Below, piece by piece: positions 42,163 through 50,095 of a stretch of DNA of 64,000 bases (the stretch's first letter is position 1; each line of letters starts with the position of its first letter). The notes beneath the pieces are model-generated. The model did not search any database. It was not told where the DNA came from and worked only from the letters and a program-made list of their open reading frames with translations. Origin of the DNA: Maridesulfovibrio sp. (GTDB lineage Bacteria > Desulfobacterota > Desulfovibrionia > Desulfovibrionales > Desulfovibrionaceae); the NCBI RefSeq assembly GCF_963666665.1, contig NZ_OY762999.1:1741501-1805500 (forward strand). The letters are read 5' to 3'. The translations under genes were made by a program, and so were the position numbers.

Positions 42163-42444
42163 ACTAGATAGTTAAATTAATCACAAAATAATAAACTTTA
42201 ATTCCAGAGAGTTGAAAGATAAATTACGATGCAAAACAAATTTTCCGCTTAGTAATAGCACAATTCACAATAGATTCAATACCGTTTTTACAAAATATTT
42301 CGACACACTAAGCAATACGATACTTAAAAGCACAGGACACAAGGAATGAGAGAAAGAAATATATTTCACAAACCAAAACACGCTCAAATATAGTTCCAAA
42401 ATGACACAGGACTAATCCGCAATCAGGAATTACAGATAACCGCC

Positions 42445-42489
42445 TGACAAAAAAGAAGGTGTTTCCGCCCAACACAAGCGAAAACACCT
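42445..42489 (-). terminator. Intrinsic terminator of the REC-PAS-GGDEF gene
   Basis: AGGTGTTT (42457-42464) pairs with AAACACCT (42482-42489) with a loosely paired inner part. On the minus strand TTCTTTTTTG follows. It lies 60 bases after the stop at 42549. Confidence 0.8.
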
Positions 42490-42548
42490 AATTAGAAAAA
42501 CTAATGCGTGTATAAAAAGCTACACTTAAAATCCGGCTGATTTATACA

Positions 42549-43859
42549 TCAGCTGTAAAAACAGTATTTGCGATCCTTTTGCTCCTTAACCCTGTACATC
42601 GCTTCATCTGCCCTTTTCACTAATGCCTCAGCCTCGACCCCATTTTCCGGATAAACACTTATACCTATCGATGCACCGATTGAACAGCTTACTCCATCAA
42701 TCTCAAACGGTGCAGTAAGGCAATTTATAAAATCCTCTGCAACCTGGGCAATGCTTTCCTTATTTGAAGGACGTTCAAGCAAGACACAGAATTCGTCACC
42801 GCCCAGCCGGGCAAAAGTATCTGCTGAACGCAAACGAGATTTAAGCCTCGCGGCAACTTTGGAAAGCACCATATCCCCCGTATGGTGACCATACATATCA
42901 TTCACACGTTTAAAGTCATTCAAGTCAATGAACAATAAAGCCAGCTTTTCACCATAACGTCCGGCATTGGCGACTGATTTTTCTAACCGGTCAAAGAAAA
43001 GGTAACGATTCGGTATTCCCGTCAGCGCATCAAGTGTAGCCTTTTCCTGCAGCTCAAGCTCGCACAGCTTACGATGAGTGATGTCTTCCACAACACCTTC
43101 AATATAAAATTCACCACCCTCTTCAAACAATCGGCAACTTTCCGAGACCCATATGAAGGAACCGTCCTTGCGCCTGAAACGGAGTTCATAATCGCTTAGG
43201 GACTTTTCCTGCATAAGTTTTTTTAAAAAGACTTTTCTGTCAGACTTATTTTTATAGAGAGTATCCGTATGGACCTTATTCACGGCTTCTTCGGGGGTGT
43301 CATACCCCAGAATGCGCGCCAAGGCAGGGTTAATCTCTTCAAAATGACCGTCAAGGGTGGACCTGAAGATTCCTTCCACCGCCCTCTCAAAGATGTTGCG
43401 GTACTTCTCTTCAGCTGCGCGCAAAGCCTTTTCGGTTTTAATTCGTTGCGCGATCTCCTGTTCAAGTCTGTCTTTTTGCCTTTTCAACTCCAAAAAAACC
43501 CCGACCTTTCCCCTTAAGGTTGGAGGATCAATAGGTTGCGTAAGAAAATCCACCGCACCGGCCTCATACCCAAGACGGGCATAGACCGGATCTTTATAGA
43601 TTGCAGTCAAAAAGATTATCGGAACAAGTCGACAAGATTCAATATCTTTAATCTTGCGAGCTGTTTCATAGCCATCCATTCCGGGCATCTGCACATCAAG
43701 CAGAATCAGTGCAAAATCATTTTCCCGGCAAAGACCAATGGCCTCCTCCCCCCCCACTGCCTTGTATAACTCAGCCCCTTCATCTTTGAGCAACCGCTCC
43801 AGAAGGGTCAGGTTTACGGCATTATCATCCACCAGCAATATTTTCAGGCTATTTTCCAT
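42549..43859 (-). CDS. Response regulator diguanylate cyclase (REC-PAS-GGDEF)
   Basis: A 436-residue cytoplasmic protein. REC (about 5-120) has the phospho-Asp at 55 (LILLDVQMPG) with the acidic pair ILLVDDN. PAS (about 150-270) and GGDEF (about 275-436) follow. The cyclase motif is intact at about 353-357 (RLGGDEF), so it should make c-di-GMP when activated. The receiver's conserved Lys region reads DFLTQPI where most have TKP, so Gln replaces the switch Lys and phospho-signalling may be altered. ATG 43859 is preferred because it has GGTGG just upstream and starts at the receiver fold; an upstream extension of 17 residues is not family-like. No partner kinase is adjacent. Confidence 0.9.
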   Translation of the reverse strand: MENSLKILLVDDNAVNLTLLERLLKDEGAELYKAVGGEEAIGLCRENDFALILLDVQMPGMDGYETARKIKDIESCRLVPIIFLTAIYKDPVYARLGYEAGAVDFLTQPIDPPTLRGKVGVFLELKRQKDRLEQEIAQRIKTEKALRAAEEKYRNIFERAVEGIFRSTLDGHFEEINPALARILGYDTPEEAVNKVHTDTLYKNKSDRKVFLKKLMQEKSLSDYELRFRRKDGSFIWVSESCRLFEEGGEFYIEGVVEDITHRKLCELELQEKATLDALTGIPNRYLFFDRLEKSVANAGRYGEKLALLFIDLNDFKRVNDMYGHHTGDMVLSKVAARLKSRLRSADTFARLGGDEFCVLLERPSNKESIAQVAEDFINCLTAPFEIDGVSCSIGASIGISVYPENGVEAEALVKRADEAMYRVKEQKDRKYCFYS

Positions 43860-44069
43860 GATTCCACCAATTAATATAAAATCAAATTTTATAAAACCCA
43901 TAAGACCCAAAAAAACTTATCGGAACAATGCACTGAACACTTCAGCCTTAATCTTATTTTTCAACAAATTTAATTCTGAAATTTACTTTCAAAAATAATT
44001 ATCCACAGCAGATCCCGTATCACGGTTGATCAAGACCTTAAAAGTATCAAATTGGTATAAATTATATAT

Positions 44070-44098
44070 TAGACATATGAAAAGTCGTTTCATATAAA
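44070..44098 (+). promoter_or_regulatory. Promoter with perfect internal inverted repeat
   Basis: TAGACA (44070-44075; 5 of 6 bases of the -35 consensus), a 17-bp spacer, and TATAAA (44093-44098). The spacer is filled by a perfect 8-bp inverted repeat with 5 bases between: ATATGAAA (44075-44082) and TTTCATAT (44088-44095). A repressor dimer there would cover the promoter. Confidence 0.6.
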
Positions 44099-44104
44099 CA
44101 GATC

Positions 44105-44276
44105 AACGGAGCAGGAAAAGGCTCCATGCTCAAACAATTTTTTACTTTCATTCTTTGTTCATCACCGGACAAACACCCTTTCTTCCAGACGGCATAAGGG
44201 AGGTTTGGCGCAACCTGACCCGAACGCCGCAAGCCCCGCTGACGAGGATTTCACCCCCTCATCCAGCGGGGCTTTT
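44105..44276 (+). ncRNA. Candidate structured RNA or leader upstream of the GtrA gene
   Basis: A predicted transcript of about 172 bases. Structure seen by eye: a GGAGC/GCTCC hairpin (44108-44112 with 44121-44125); an AGGT/ACCT stem (44201-44204 with 44213-44216), possibly extended by GGG/CCC; and the loop bases GGCG (44207-44210) able to pair with CGCC (44225-44228) beyond the stem, which would make a pseudoknot. A strong terminator follows at once. I do not recognise a riboswitch class. It could be a regulatory leader or a separate small RNA. Confidence 0.4.
44231..44276 (+). terminator. Intrinsic terminator of the RNA upstream of GtrA
   Basis: A perfect 11-bp stem, AAGCCCCGCTG (44231-44241) with CAGCGGGGCTT (44264-44274), an inner GAGG/CCTC, then TTTTCTTATTTT. 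It stands 87 bases before the GtrA start. Confidence 0.88.
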
Positions 44277-44363
44277 CTTATTTTGTGACCGAAGTATTAC
44301 AAATAGGCCACCTTTACCGCTTGGTCTTGACTTTTGACAGTCTGACAGGCTTCCTGCCCAGAT

Positions 44364-44816
44364 ATGACCGAGCAAACAAACTTCCGAAACAGACACAAGC
44401 GATTTCCCACATGGGACACTAAAGGCTTCCTGCGCTTTCTGCGCTATACCTATGTAGGCGGAGGAACTTTTCTTTTCGATCTGGCTATGCTCTACCTGTT
44501 TACCGATGGGCTCAAATGGCATCCTGTGTTCGCAGCGGGAGTGGCATTTTTAATTGCGGTGTCCACCAACTACCTCATCAGCCGCAAACTGGTCTTCAAG
44601 GGCACCTCCCGCAAATTCAAACAAGGCTATCTCGGTTTTCTGCTGATAGCCGTGACCGGATTGATCATCGTCACCGGAGGTATGTTTTTGATGGTCGACA
44701 TCCTGCAGTGGCAATACATAATTTCCCGAATCCTGATCTCACTTGTCACCGGACTTTGGAACTACCTGCTCAATCTATATGTAAATTTCCGGGTTGCCGG
44801 TAAACCTTTGCTTTAA
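44364..44816 (+). CDS. GtrA-family membrane protein
   Basis: A 150-residue protein with four membrane helices of the GtrA family, linked in other bacteria to flipping or transferring lipid-linked sugars during cell-surface polysaccharide modification. The N-terminal family pattern RFLRYTYVGGGTFLFDLAMLYLF is present, and the last helices end in NYLLNLYVNFRV. A soluble N-terminus of about 25 residues precedes it. No glycosyltransferase is adjacent, so the pathway is unknown. It is followed closely by a cysteine-cluster protein gene (40 bases after its stop). Confidence 0.88.
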   Translation: MTEQTNFRNRHKRFPTWDTKGFLRFLRYTYVGGGTFLFDLAMLYLFTDGLKWHPVFAAGVAFLIAVSTNYLISRKLVFKGTSRKFKQGYLGFLLIAVTGLIIVTGGMFLMVDILQWQYIISRILISLVTGLWNYLLNLYVNFRVAGKPLL

Positions 44817-44856
44817 GCTCCTTGCATTCCGCAACATCGCGGACTACTTTCCGCTG

Positions 44857-45318
44857 ATGAATCTTTTTGAATATCTGGAATTTCAATACCGCAAATGGCG
44901 CTTAAAAAGAAAACGGCAAACGGTGGTGATTCGCGGCTCCTGCAATATGTGCGGAAGCTGCTGCCGTTCCATATGCCTTCACGTAGGCGGTAAATGGCTG
45001 AAAAATAACAAACAGTTTTTAAAAGCCATTGAAGAAGACGGTCTCCTATCCCGATTTGAAATATGCGGAAAAACCGAAGAAGGTTACCTGAAATTTTCCT
45101 GCACCAGCCTGACCGACAACGGCACCTGCAGTGACTATGAAAACCGCCCCCAACTTTGTCGCAATTTCCCAAACCCTTCAATTTTTATACAATTCGGAGA
45201 ACTCCCTGCCGGATGCGGCTTCCGCATGTCCACTGAAATAGACTTTGAAAAAATATTGCAAGACGCAATGCATGACGAAGGCAAGATCAAGTCAGGACAT
45301 ATCCCCGAAGGAAAATAG
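44857..45318 (+). CDS. YkgJ-type cysteine cluster protein
   Basis: A 153-residue protein of the CxxCxxCC (YkgJ, UPF0153-like) family thought to bind zinc or an iron-sulfur cluster. The motif CNMCGSCCRSICLHV is near residue 30. Later conserved Cys lie in SLTDNGTCSDYENRPQLCRNFP and in GCGFRM. ATG 44857 is chosen; the earlier in-frame TTG at 44794 would overlap the GtrA gene and add non-family residues. The ribosome site is weak, so translation may depend on the upstream gene. The molecular function of the family is unsettled. Confidence 0.85.
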   Translation: MNLFEYLEFQYRKWRLKRKRQTVVIRGSCNMCGSCCRSICLHVGGKWLKNNKQFLKAIEEDGLLSRFEICGKTEEGYLKFSCTSLTDNGTCSDYENRPQLCRNFPNPSIFIQFGELPAGCGFRMSTEIDFEKILQDAMHDEGKIKSGHIPEGK

Positions 45319-45443
45319 AACCAAAGACGTATTTCCCCGTTTTCCCTACACAAAAAGCATTGCTTTTTCCCCACGTAACGGGCTACTTTACAGCGCAACC
45401 GCAGCACTGTGATTTTTATCAACATTTATGACGAATTGGAGTC

Positions 45444-45842
45444 ATGATGAATAATGAAATCAAAATAGAATTCGGATCAGGCAAAAAGCTTTCAGCTGTC
45501 AGTGACGATTACTGTATCGATGTTGATATGCCTGTAAATGAAGGAGGCGAAGGATCTGCTCCGGAACCTACGCATCTCTTTCTGGCTTCTCTGGCGACCT
45601 GTGCGGCACATTACGCCCGCAAGTTCTGTGAAGCGAGATCTCTGCCCATGGAAGGCCTTGGACTAAAAGTCAGGTACCAGTACAATGAAGAGGGAGACCA
45701 GATAGCAAAGTTCACCTACGAACTAAGCATCCCTGAAGGTTTTCCAGAAAAATACAAAGCAGCCCTGCTCCGGGCGCTGGACCTGTGTCCCATAAAGAAG
45801 CTTCTAATGAGCCCACCGTCTTTCCAGCTTGAAATTGTTTAA
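45444..45842 (+). CDS. OsmC-family protein
   Basis: A 132-residue OsmC/YhfA-like protein. The OsmC core GGEGSAPEPTHLFLASLATCAAHYARKFC carries one conserved Cys, and the second is in LDLCPIKKLL. The OsmC/Ohr branch removes organic peroxides with these Cys, while the YhfA branch is less understood; the pattern here is closer to the latter. GGAG precedes ATG 45444, and an ATG directly follows it. Single-gene unit with terminator. Confidence 0.88.
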   Translation: MMNNEIKIEFGSGKKLSAVSDDYCIDVDMPVNEGGEGSAPEPTHLFLASLATCAAHYARKFCEARSLPMEGLGLKVRYQYNEEGDQIAKFTYELSIPEGFPEKYKAALLRALDLCPIKKLLMSPPSFQLEIV

Positions 45843-45871
45843 ATAAATTTTGCTGCCATTTTGGTTCAGCT

Positions 45872-45907
45872 AAAAGCGGATAAGAGATAAATCTTATCCG
45901 CTTTTTT
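45872..45907 (+). terminator. Intrinsic terminator of the OsmC-family gene
   Basis: A perfect 14-bp stem (45872-45885 with 45892-45905) and a 6-base loop, followed by TT. It lies 30 bases after the stop. Confidence 0.9.
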
Positions 45908-45999
45908 ATTGAAAAAAACAACATTCACAAGATCGTACAATAATATTCCTCCAGATCCTGCTTATATGACGAGCACACCAACAAAAACAGGAGGACAAC

Positions 46000-46392
46000 A
46001 TGACAACTGAAGAATTTCCCATACTAGCCGCGAACGGCACAATTGAAACCACTTCCGGTCCCATTCAATGTTCAAACCTTGAATGGAATCCGCACCCTGC
46101 ATTTGAAGGAGTTTACCTCAAGCACCTTCTCACCGGAGATGAGACCGCAGGGCAGCTGAGCTGCCACATTGTCAGGATTGACCCGGACTGCACCCTTGAA
46201 ACGCATATCCATGAAAACCAATGGGAATTGCATGAAATTATCGGAGGAAGCGGTAATGCCAGCCTGGCAGACAAGTCTACCCCCTATCATCCTGGAAAAT
46301 CCGCTGTTATCCCTAAAGGAAAAGAACATAGCGTAAAGGCTGGGCCGGAGGGGCTGACTCTACTTGCCAAGTTTTTCCCGGCTTTGATATAG
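46000..46392 (+). CDS. Small cupin-fold protein
   Basis: A 130-residue single-domain cupin. The first cupin motif with metal-type ligands is THIHENQWELHEIIGGSG, and the second is PGKSAVIPKGKEHSVKAG with His. It may bind a small molecule or metal; no specific reaction can be given. AGGAGG lies 5 bases before ATG 46000. It is 10 bases ahead of an AraC-family regulator gene, so the two are probably one operon, and the cupin may act on the same compound the regulator senses. Confidence 0.88.
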   Translation: MTTEEFPILAANGTIETTSGPIQCSNLEWNPHPAFEGVYLKHLLTGDETAGQLSCHIVRIDPDCTLETHIHENQWELHEIIGGSGNASLADKSTPYHPGKSAVIPKGKEHSVKAGPEGLTLLAKFFPALI

Positions 46393-46402
46393 ACCGAAAC
46401 AA

Positions 46403-47239
46403 ATGACAAAAAAAAACGAGAAACTGACCTTCCATGAACTGGAAGAACTTCCGGAAGCTGTGCTTGTTGAAGCATACGGAATCGCAAACCGCTTCCCTCG
46501 CCACGTTCATTCCAGCTACATTTTCAGCCTGATAGATCAGGGTGAACGCAAGGTCTGTATCAATTCTCAAACTTGTTCATATTGTGCCGGGGAGATGTGC
46601 ATACTTCCCCCCGGCACTTCCCATAGCTGCGAATCTATCAGCAAAGATGAATTTGGCCCCCACTCATATCGAGCCCTGTGCGTCAATCCATCCTATCTGC
46701 AAAGCCTTGCAGAAGAGATCAGCGGCAAGGCTTGTTCTGCGCCACATTTTAACCCTGCCATTGCTTACAAAGATTTCGACCGGATATCATTTGACGAACT
46801 ATTCTCCCTCTCAAAAACAACCGGAACAAAACTGGAAAAACAAACAGCCCTGAACAATTTTTTATACCATGCACTGGAACATTTCAGCACCAACCGAATC
46901 ATACCGGAAACAACCGGACCTCAGGACAATGCATTGAGTCGGGTAAAAGAATACATTGAACAAAATTTCAAAAACAAAATAACCCTAAACGATCTTGCAG
47001 AAACAGCATGTCTAAATCCGTTCCATCTGCAGAAGCTGTTCGTAAATAGATACGGACTTTCACCGCAGGAACAGATCATCTCCTACCGCATATACGAAGC
47101 AAAAACCCGGATTCAATCTGGAGAAGCTCTTATCGAAGCGGCACTTAATTCCGGTTTTTCTGACCAAAGTCATTTTTCCCGCCACTTCAAAAGGATAATA
47201 GGTATTTCACCCGGACGTTTTCTTCGGGAGAACAGATAG
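46403..47239 (+). CDS. AraC-family transcription regulator
   Basis: A 278-residue regulator with an N-terminal cupin-like ligand domain (about 15-160; the start region RFPRHVHSSYIFSLIDQGERK contains the His typical of AraC_binding domains). The C-terminal DNA-binding domain (about 175-278) has two helix-turn-helix units, TLNDLAETACLNPFHLQKLF and EAALNSGFSDQSHFSRHFKR. It ends GISPGRFLREN, the classic AraC signature. The likely target is its own operon with the cupin gene. Effector unknown. Confidence 0.93.
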   Translation: MTKKNEKLTFHELEELPEAVLVEAYGIANRFPRHVHSSYIFSLIDQGERKVCINSQTCSYCAGEMCILPPGTSHSCESISKDEFGPHSYRALCVNPSYLQSLAEEISGKACSAPHFNPAIAYKDFDRISFDELFSLSKTTGTKLEKQTALNNFLYHALEHFSTNRIIPETTGPQDNALSRVKEYIEQNFKNKITLNDLAETACLNPFHLQKLFVNRYGLSPQEQIISYRIYEAKTRIQSGEALIEAALNSGFSDQSHFSRHFKRIIGISPGRFLRENR

Positions 47240-47331
47240 CAAAATGCCTACCGGCGAATAGGATTTTTAAATGCAAAACAAGCGCATTCAGAAGCAAAAC
47301 AAATACTGAACTTTTTTTTGCTTTATTCAGG

Positions 47332-47359
47332 TTGACTTACCTTGCATGAGGGCTATTCT
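47332..47359 (+). promoter_or_regulatory. Promoter of the IscA/HesB-like gene
   Basis: TTGACT (47332-47337), a 16-bp spacer, and TATTCT (47354-47359). The expected start is about 25 bases before the AAAAGGAG ribosome site region. Confidence 0.65.
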
Positions 47360-47391
47360 GTTAGAAAAACAAACCTCAAAAGGAGAAAATA

Positions 47392-47703
47392 ATGCTTAAG
47401 ATCACAGAGAAAGCAAAAGAAGTACTTGATCAGCACTTTGAAGGCAAAGACAAAGAGCCGATTCGTATATACATTGCTTCCGCATGCAGCGGGATCCGTC
47501 TGGCCCTTGGAATTGATTCCGCTAAAGACGGAGATGAAACTGTCAACCTTGAAGGCTACGACTTTGTAGTTGATCAGGAGCTTTTCGAACAGGCTAAACC
47601 CATGGTAATAGACCTTTCACCCATGGGCATTGAAATCTCCTCTTCCCTCGTCTTCGAAGAGTCTGAAGGTGGCTGCGGCAGCTGCTGCGGCGGTTGCGGC
47701 TGA
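47392..47703 (+). CDS. IscA/HesB-family protein with Cys-rich tail
   Basis: A 103-residue protein of the IscA/HesB fold, related to A-type iron-sulfur carriers. The usual three-Cys pattern (Cys, then CGCG near the end) is altered: one Cys lies in IASACSGIRLALG and five in the tail EGGCGSCCGGCG. AAAGGAG precedes ATG 47392. The tail could still bind a cluster or metal. It is not next to isc or suf genes. Related IscA/HesB proteins in sulfate reducers have a similar tail. A role in iron-sulfur delivery is inferred. Confidence 0.85.
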   Translation: MLKITEKAKEVLDQHFEGKDKEPIRIYIASACSGIRLALGIDSAKDGDETVNLEGYDFVVDQELFEQAKPMVIDLSPMGIEISSSLVFEESEGGCGSCCGGCG

Positions 47704-47738
47704 TCAAAACGCCATGATGTGGCGACGCAAAAGAACTC

Positions 47739-47774
47739 AAAGACCGGTACCTTTATGGTTCCGGTCTTTTTTTA
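47739..47774 (+). terminator. Intrinsic terminator of the IscA/HesB-like gene
   Basis: AAAGACCGG (47739-47747) pairs with CCGGTCTTT (47761-47769), with an inner ACC/GGT, followed by a run of T. Confidence 0.9.
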
Positions 47775-47806
47775 CATAAGACGGACTATATGCTAGACTA
47801 ATCCTC

Positions 47807-50008
47807 ATGATTTCACTCAAAAACATATCATATATTTTAGCTGCCATTTACTTCTGCGCATCACTATGCGCCTGTTCAACTAAAAATAATCAAGATAAGT
47901 TTTCACCATACTCCGCATCAACAACAAAAATCCTTGAGACTTCAGGCAGCAACCGTGCTCAATTGGAAAGTTTCATTTCCAGATATACTGAAAATCCTGA
48001 AAAACGGCAGGCCGCACAATTTCTGGTTTCCAACCTTCCGCCATCAGACCGGGCCGCACTATCCGCAAAGGAGTTGTCCGAAAACCTCGACTATGCGTTC
48101 CTTGCCCGAGAATCAACAGAGTGGGGAAAAGATATTTCATGGAACGATTTTCTTCACTACGTCCTGCCCCACCGTGTAAGTCAGGAAAAAGCAGTCAGTT
48201 GGCGAGAACAGTTTTACAACGAACTTTTACCCATTGTTGCTGAATGTACATCAATGGAAGAAGCGGTGCTTGCCGTAAACCGCTGGTGTTTTTCCAAGAC
48301 AGGATTCAAATCCACCCAGCGCTGGGACCAAAACCCGCTGATGACTATCAACCGGGGCTGGGGAAGATGTGAAGAAGCTGTCATCCTCACCGTCTGTGCG
48401 CTGCGCAGCGTAGGTATCCCCGCAAGGCAGGCCATGGTCCCGGCATGGCAGCATTCAAACGACAACCATACATGGACCGAAGTTCAGGTAGACGGCAAAT
48501 GGCATTACATTGAGTCCGCCAATCCCGATTACGGGCTTGATCATGCATGGTTCAGCGGCTCAGTGCGCAAGGCACCGCTGGTAATTTCCTATGCTTACGG
48601 CAACGCGAGTTCAACCGATTACCCAATTCTTGGCCGGTCTTTCGGCTGTACATTGATTAACACCACAGCGCGTTATGCCCCGGCAAGCAGAACCGAAGTG
48701 CTGGTATTAGATTCCAAAGGCAACCCTCTGCCAGAGACTAAGATATTCTTTTCAGTGCTGAACTATGCATCTTTCAGACCTGTGGCCAGCAAGACCACTG
48801 ACGCAGAAGGGAAGGCGGATATAACATTAGGTCCTGGTTCCGTACTTATCTCTGCAGCAAACGGAGATAATTCCGCATACTCAGGCTCAATCTGGATTCC
48901 CGGAGAACAAGCAGTTCGCTCGCCGGTTATGCTTAGAATGCAACCTGACAACAAACCGGAAGGCACCATCAGCTTTAAATTTGTTTACAACGACACCATA
49001 AAAATACCTACCCCGCCCAAAAATTCTGAAGGAGCCCAAAAGACCGAATTTGATTCCATCAAAAACAGGCGACTGCAAAATCTTTCAGGCATGGAAAAAA
49101 GTGCTGAATTTGCAATGCCCGACTATGCTCCGGCCATTGCAAATTCAGGGTTGAACACCCCGCAAGTAATGCTATCAGTGAGCACCTGCCCAACTGCCAA
49201 CCGTAATTCACTGTTCAAATCCATCTCCATCATGCCTGCGGCAGATCTGCTGACCATTACTGATTCTGAATTGATTGAAAATGCGCTTTTTTCTGATCTA
49301 GCAAGACAGGAAGCTGAGTCAAAGAGCCTAAAATACCCTGACAATATTTTTGAGCTATATGTCCTTAACCCGCGTATCATGTACGAACAGCAAAGCAGTT
49401 GGCGAAAATCCATTCATCAAAGATTCAACCTCACCAAAATCGGTGGACTTGAAAAATTGCTGAAAAAAATAAGAAAATTCAATACCGGAATATCCACAGT
49501 ACAAAGAGGCGCACTAGGGAATTCACTCTCGCCTGTATACATACTGGATACCGGCAAAGCTTCCTCACTTGCTGAAATATGTATTTTAAACACTGCAATT
49601 CTGCGTAGTGCAGGTATTCCGGCACGTTTTCTTGATGAACAGGGCTGGATAGAATTCTATGACGGAGAAAACTGGAAGCCATTTTATCCGCTACTTACGG
49701 ATCAGACAGGAAATGTAAATGCAACATCAGAAAGCAAAGACTTCTACTCAAATTGGCAGACTATAAAATTCAAACTGCCTTATTTTGAAAACAACAAGAG
49801 AGAACCTCAATACTTTAAAGATTTCTCTGTATCTAAATTAATAGATAAGACTAGATTTCAAATAATCGAAAAAACTGTTCAAGGAAAAATGAACCACGAA
49901 GACAAAACATGGGAAATAAGTACTCCACATGGAGATTACTATTTAATTAGCGTGCAACGGAACACTCAAAACGAACCGACGATTTCTGTCCACAAAATCG
50001 GAAAATAA
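47807..50008 (+). CDS. Lipoprotein with two transglutaminase-fold domains, one apparently inactive
   Basis: A 733-residue lipoprotein (lipobox SLCAC, Cys about 23), so on the outer or inner membrane facing the periplasm. A transglutaminase-like domain at about 130-265 has the full triad: Cys188 (GWGRCEEAV), His221 (NDNHTWTEV) and Asp241 (ESANPDYG). A carboxypeptidase-regulatory-like beta-sandwich follows (about 285-385; SKGNPLPETKIFFS). A second segment (about 570-640) repeats the pattern LRSAGIPARF, but the Cys position is Leu588 and the His position Gln612, so it cannot use the same chemistry. The active domain may cut or cross-link peptides. Neighbours give no substrate. It may be a surface or peptidoglycan-related protease. 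Confidence 0.82.
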   Translation: MISLKNISYILAAIYFCASLCACSTKNNQDKFSPYSASTTKILETSGSNRAQLESFISRYTENPEKRQAAQFLVSNLPPSDRAALSAKELSENLDYAFLARESTEWGKDISWNDFLHYVLPHRVSQEKAVSWREQFYNELLPIVAECTSMEEAVLAVNRWCFSKTGFKSTQRWDQNPLMTINRGWGRCEEAVILTVCALRSVGIPARQAMVPAWQHSNDNHTWTEVQVDGKWHYIESANPDYGLDHAWFSGSVRKAPLVISYAYGNASSTDYPILGRSFGCTLINTTARYAPASRTEVLVLDSKGNPLPETKIFFSVLNYASFRPVASKTTDAEGKADITLGPGSVLISAANGDNSAYSGSIWIPGEQAVRSPVMLRMQPDNKPEGTISFKFVYNDTIKIPTPPKNSEGAQKTEFDSIKNRRLQNLSGMEKSAEFAMPDYAPAIANSGLNTPQVMLSVSTCPTANRNSLFKSISIMPAADLLTITDSELIENALFSDLARQEAESKSLKYPDNIFELYVLNPRIMYEQQSSWRKSIHQRFNLTKIGGLEKLLKKIRKFNTGISTVQRGALGNSLSPVYILDTGKASSLAEICILNTAILRSAGIPARFLDEQGWIEFYDGENWKPFYPLLTDQTGNVNATSESKDFYSNWQTIKFKLPYFENNKREPQYFKDFSVSKLIDKTRFQIIEKTVQGKMNHEDKTWEISTPHGDYYLISVQRNTQNEPTISVHKIGK

Positions 50009-50095
50009 GGTTACTATAGCACAAGGTTATGCTATTTCAAAAATGAGACAAGCTGACTTGCAACTCAACAATTATTAAAGTATCCACTTACTACG

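Larger units (their letters stand above)
41969..42548. other. Long intergenic region upstream of the nuo operon
   Basis: 580 AT-rich bases with no credible gene. It contains the nuo leader (about 41969-42087), the promoter and repeat (42094-42162), and the terminator of the response-regulator gene (42445-42489). On the minus strand, TTGTGAAATATATTTC at about 42371-42356 resembles one arm of a Rex- or FNR-type site, but the second arm is poor. I see nothing else between 42163 and 42444. Confidence 0.55.
43860..44363. other. Intergenic region with regulated RNA candidate
   Basis: 504 bases between the divergent response-regulator and GtrA genes. AT-rich leader sequence lies at 43860-44065, then a promoter with an internal inverted repeat (44070-44098), a predicted transcript (about 44105-44276) with a terminator, and about 85 bases to the GtrA start. 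No protein frame has a ribosome site or family match. Confidence 0.6.

Noticed and set aside
42354..42373. A Rex- or FNR-like site far upstream of nuo
   Set aside because: Only one half (TTGTGAAAT) fits, the second arm is poor, and the site is over 230 bases from the promoter.
47701..47724. The TGA stop of the IscA/HesB-like gene as a possible selenocysteine codon
   Set aside because: A CGCCA/TGGCG hairpin does follow at 47710-47724 and the tail is Cys-rich, but an intrinsic terminator lies at 47739-47774 inside the read-through frame. The normal stop also gives a family-length protein. Comparison with HesB-like selenoproteins would settle it.
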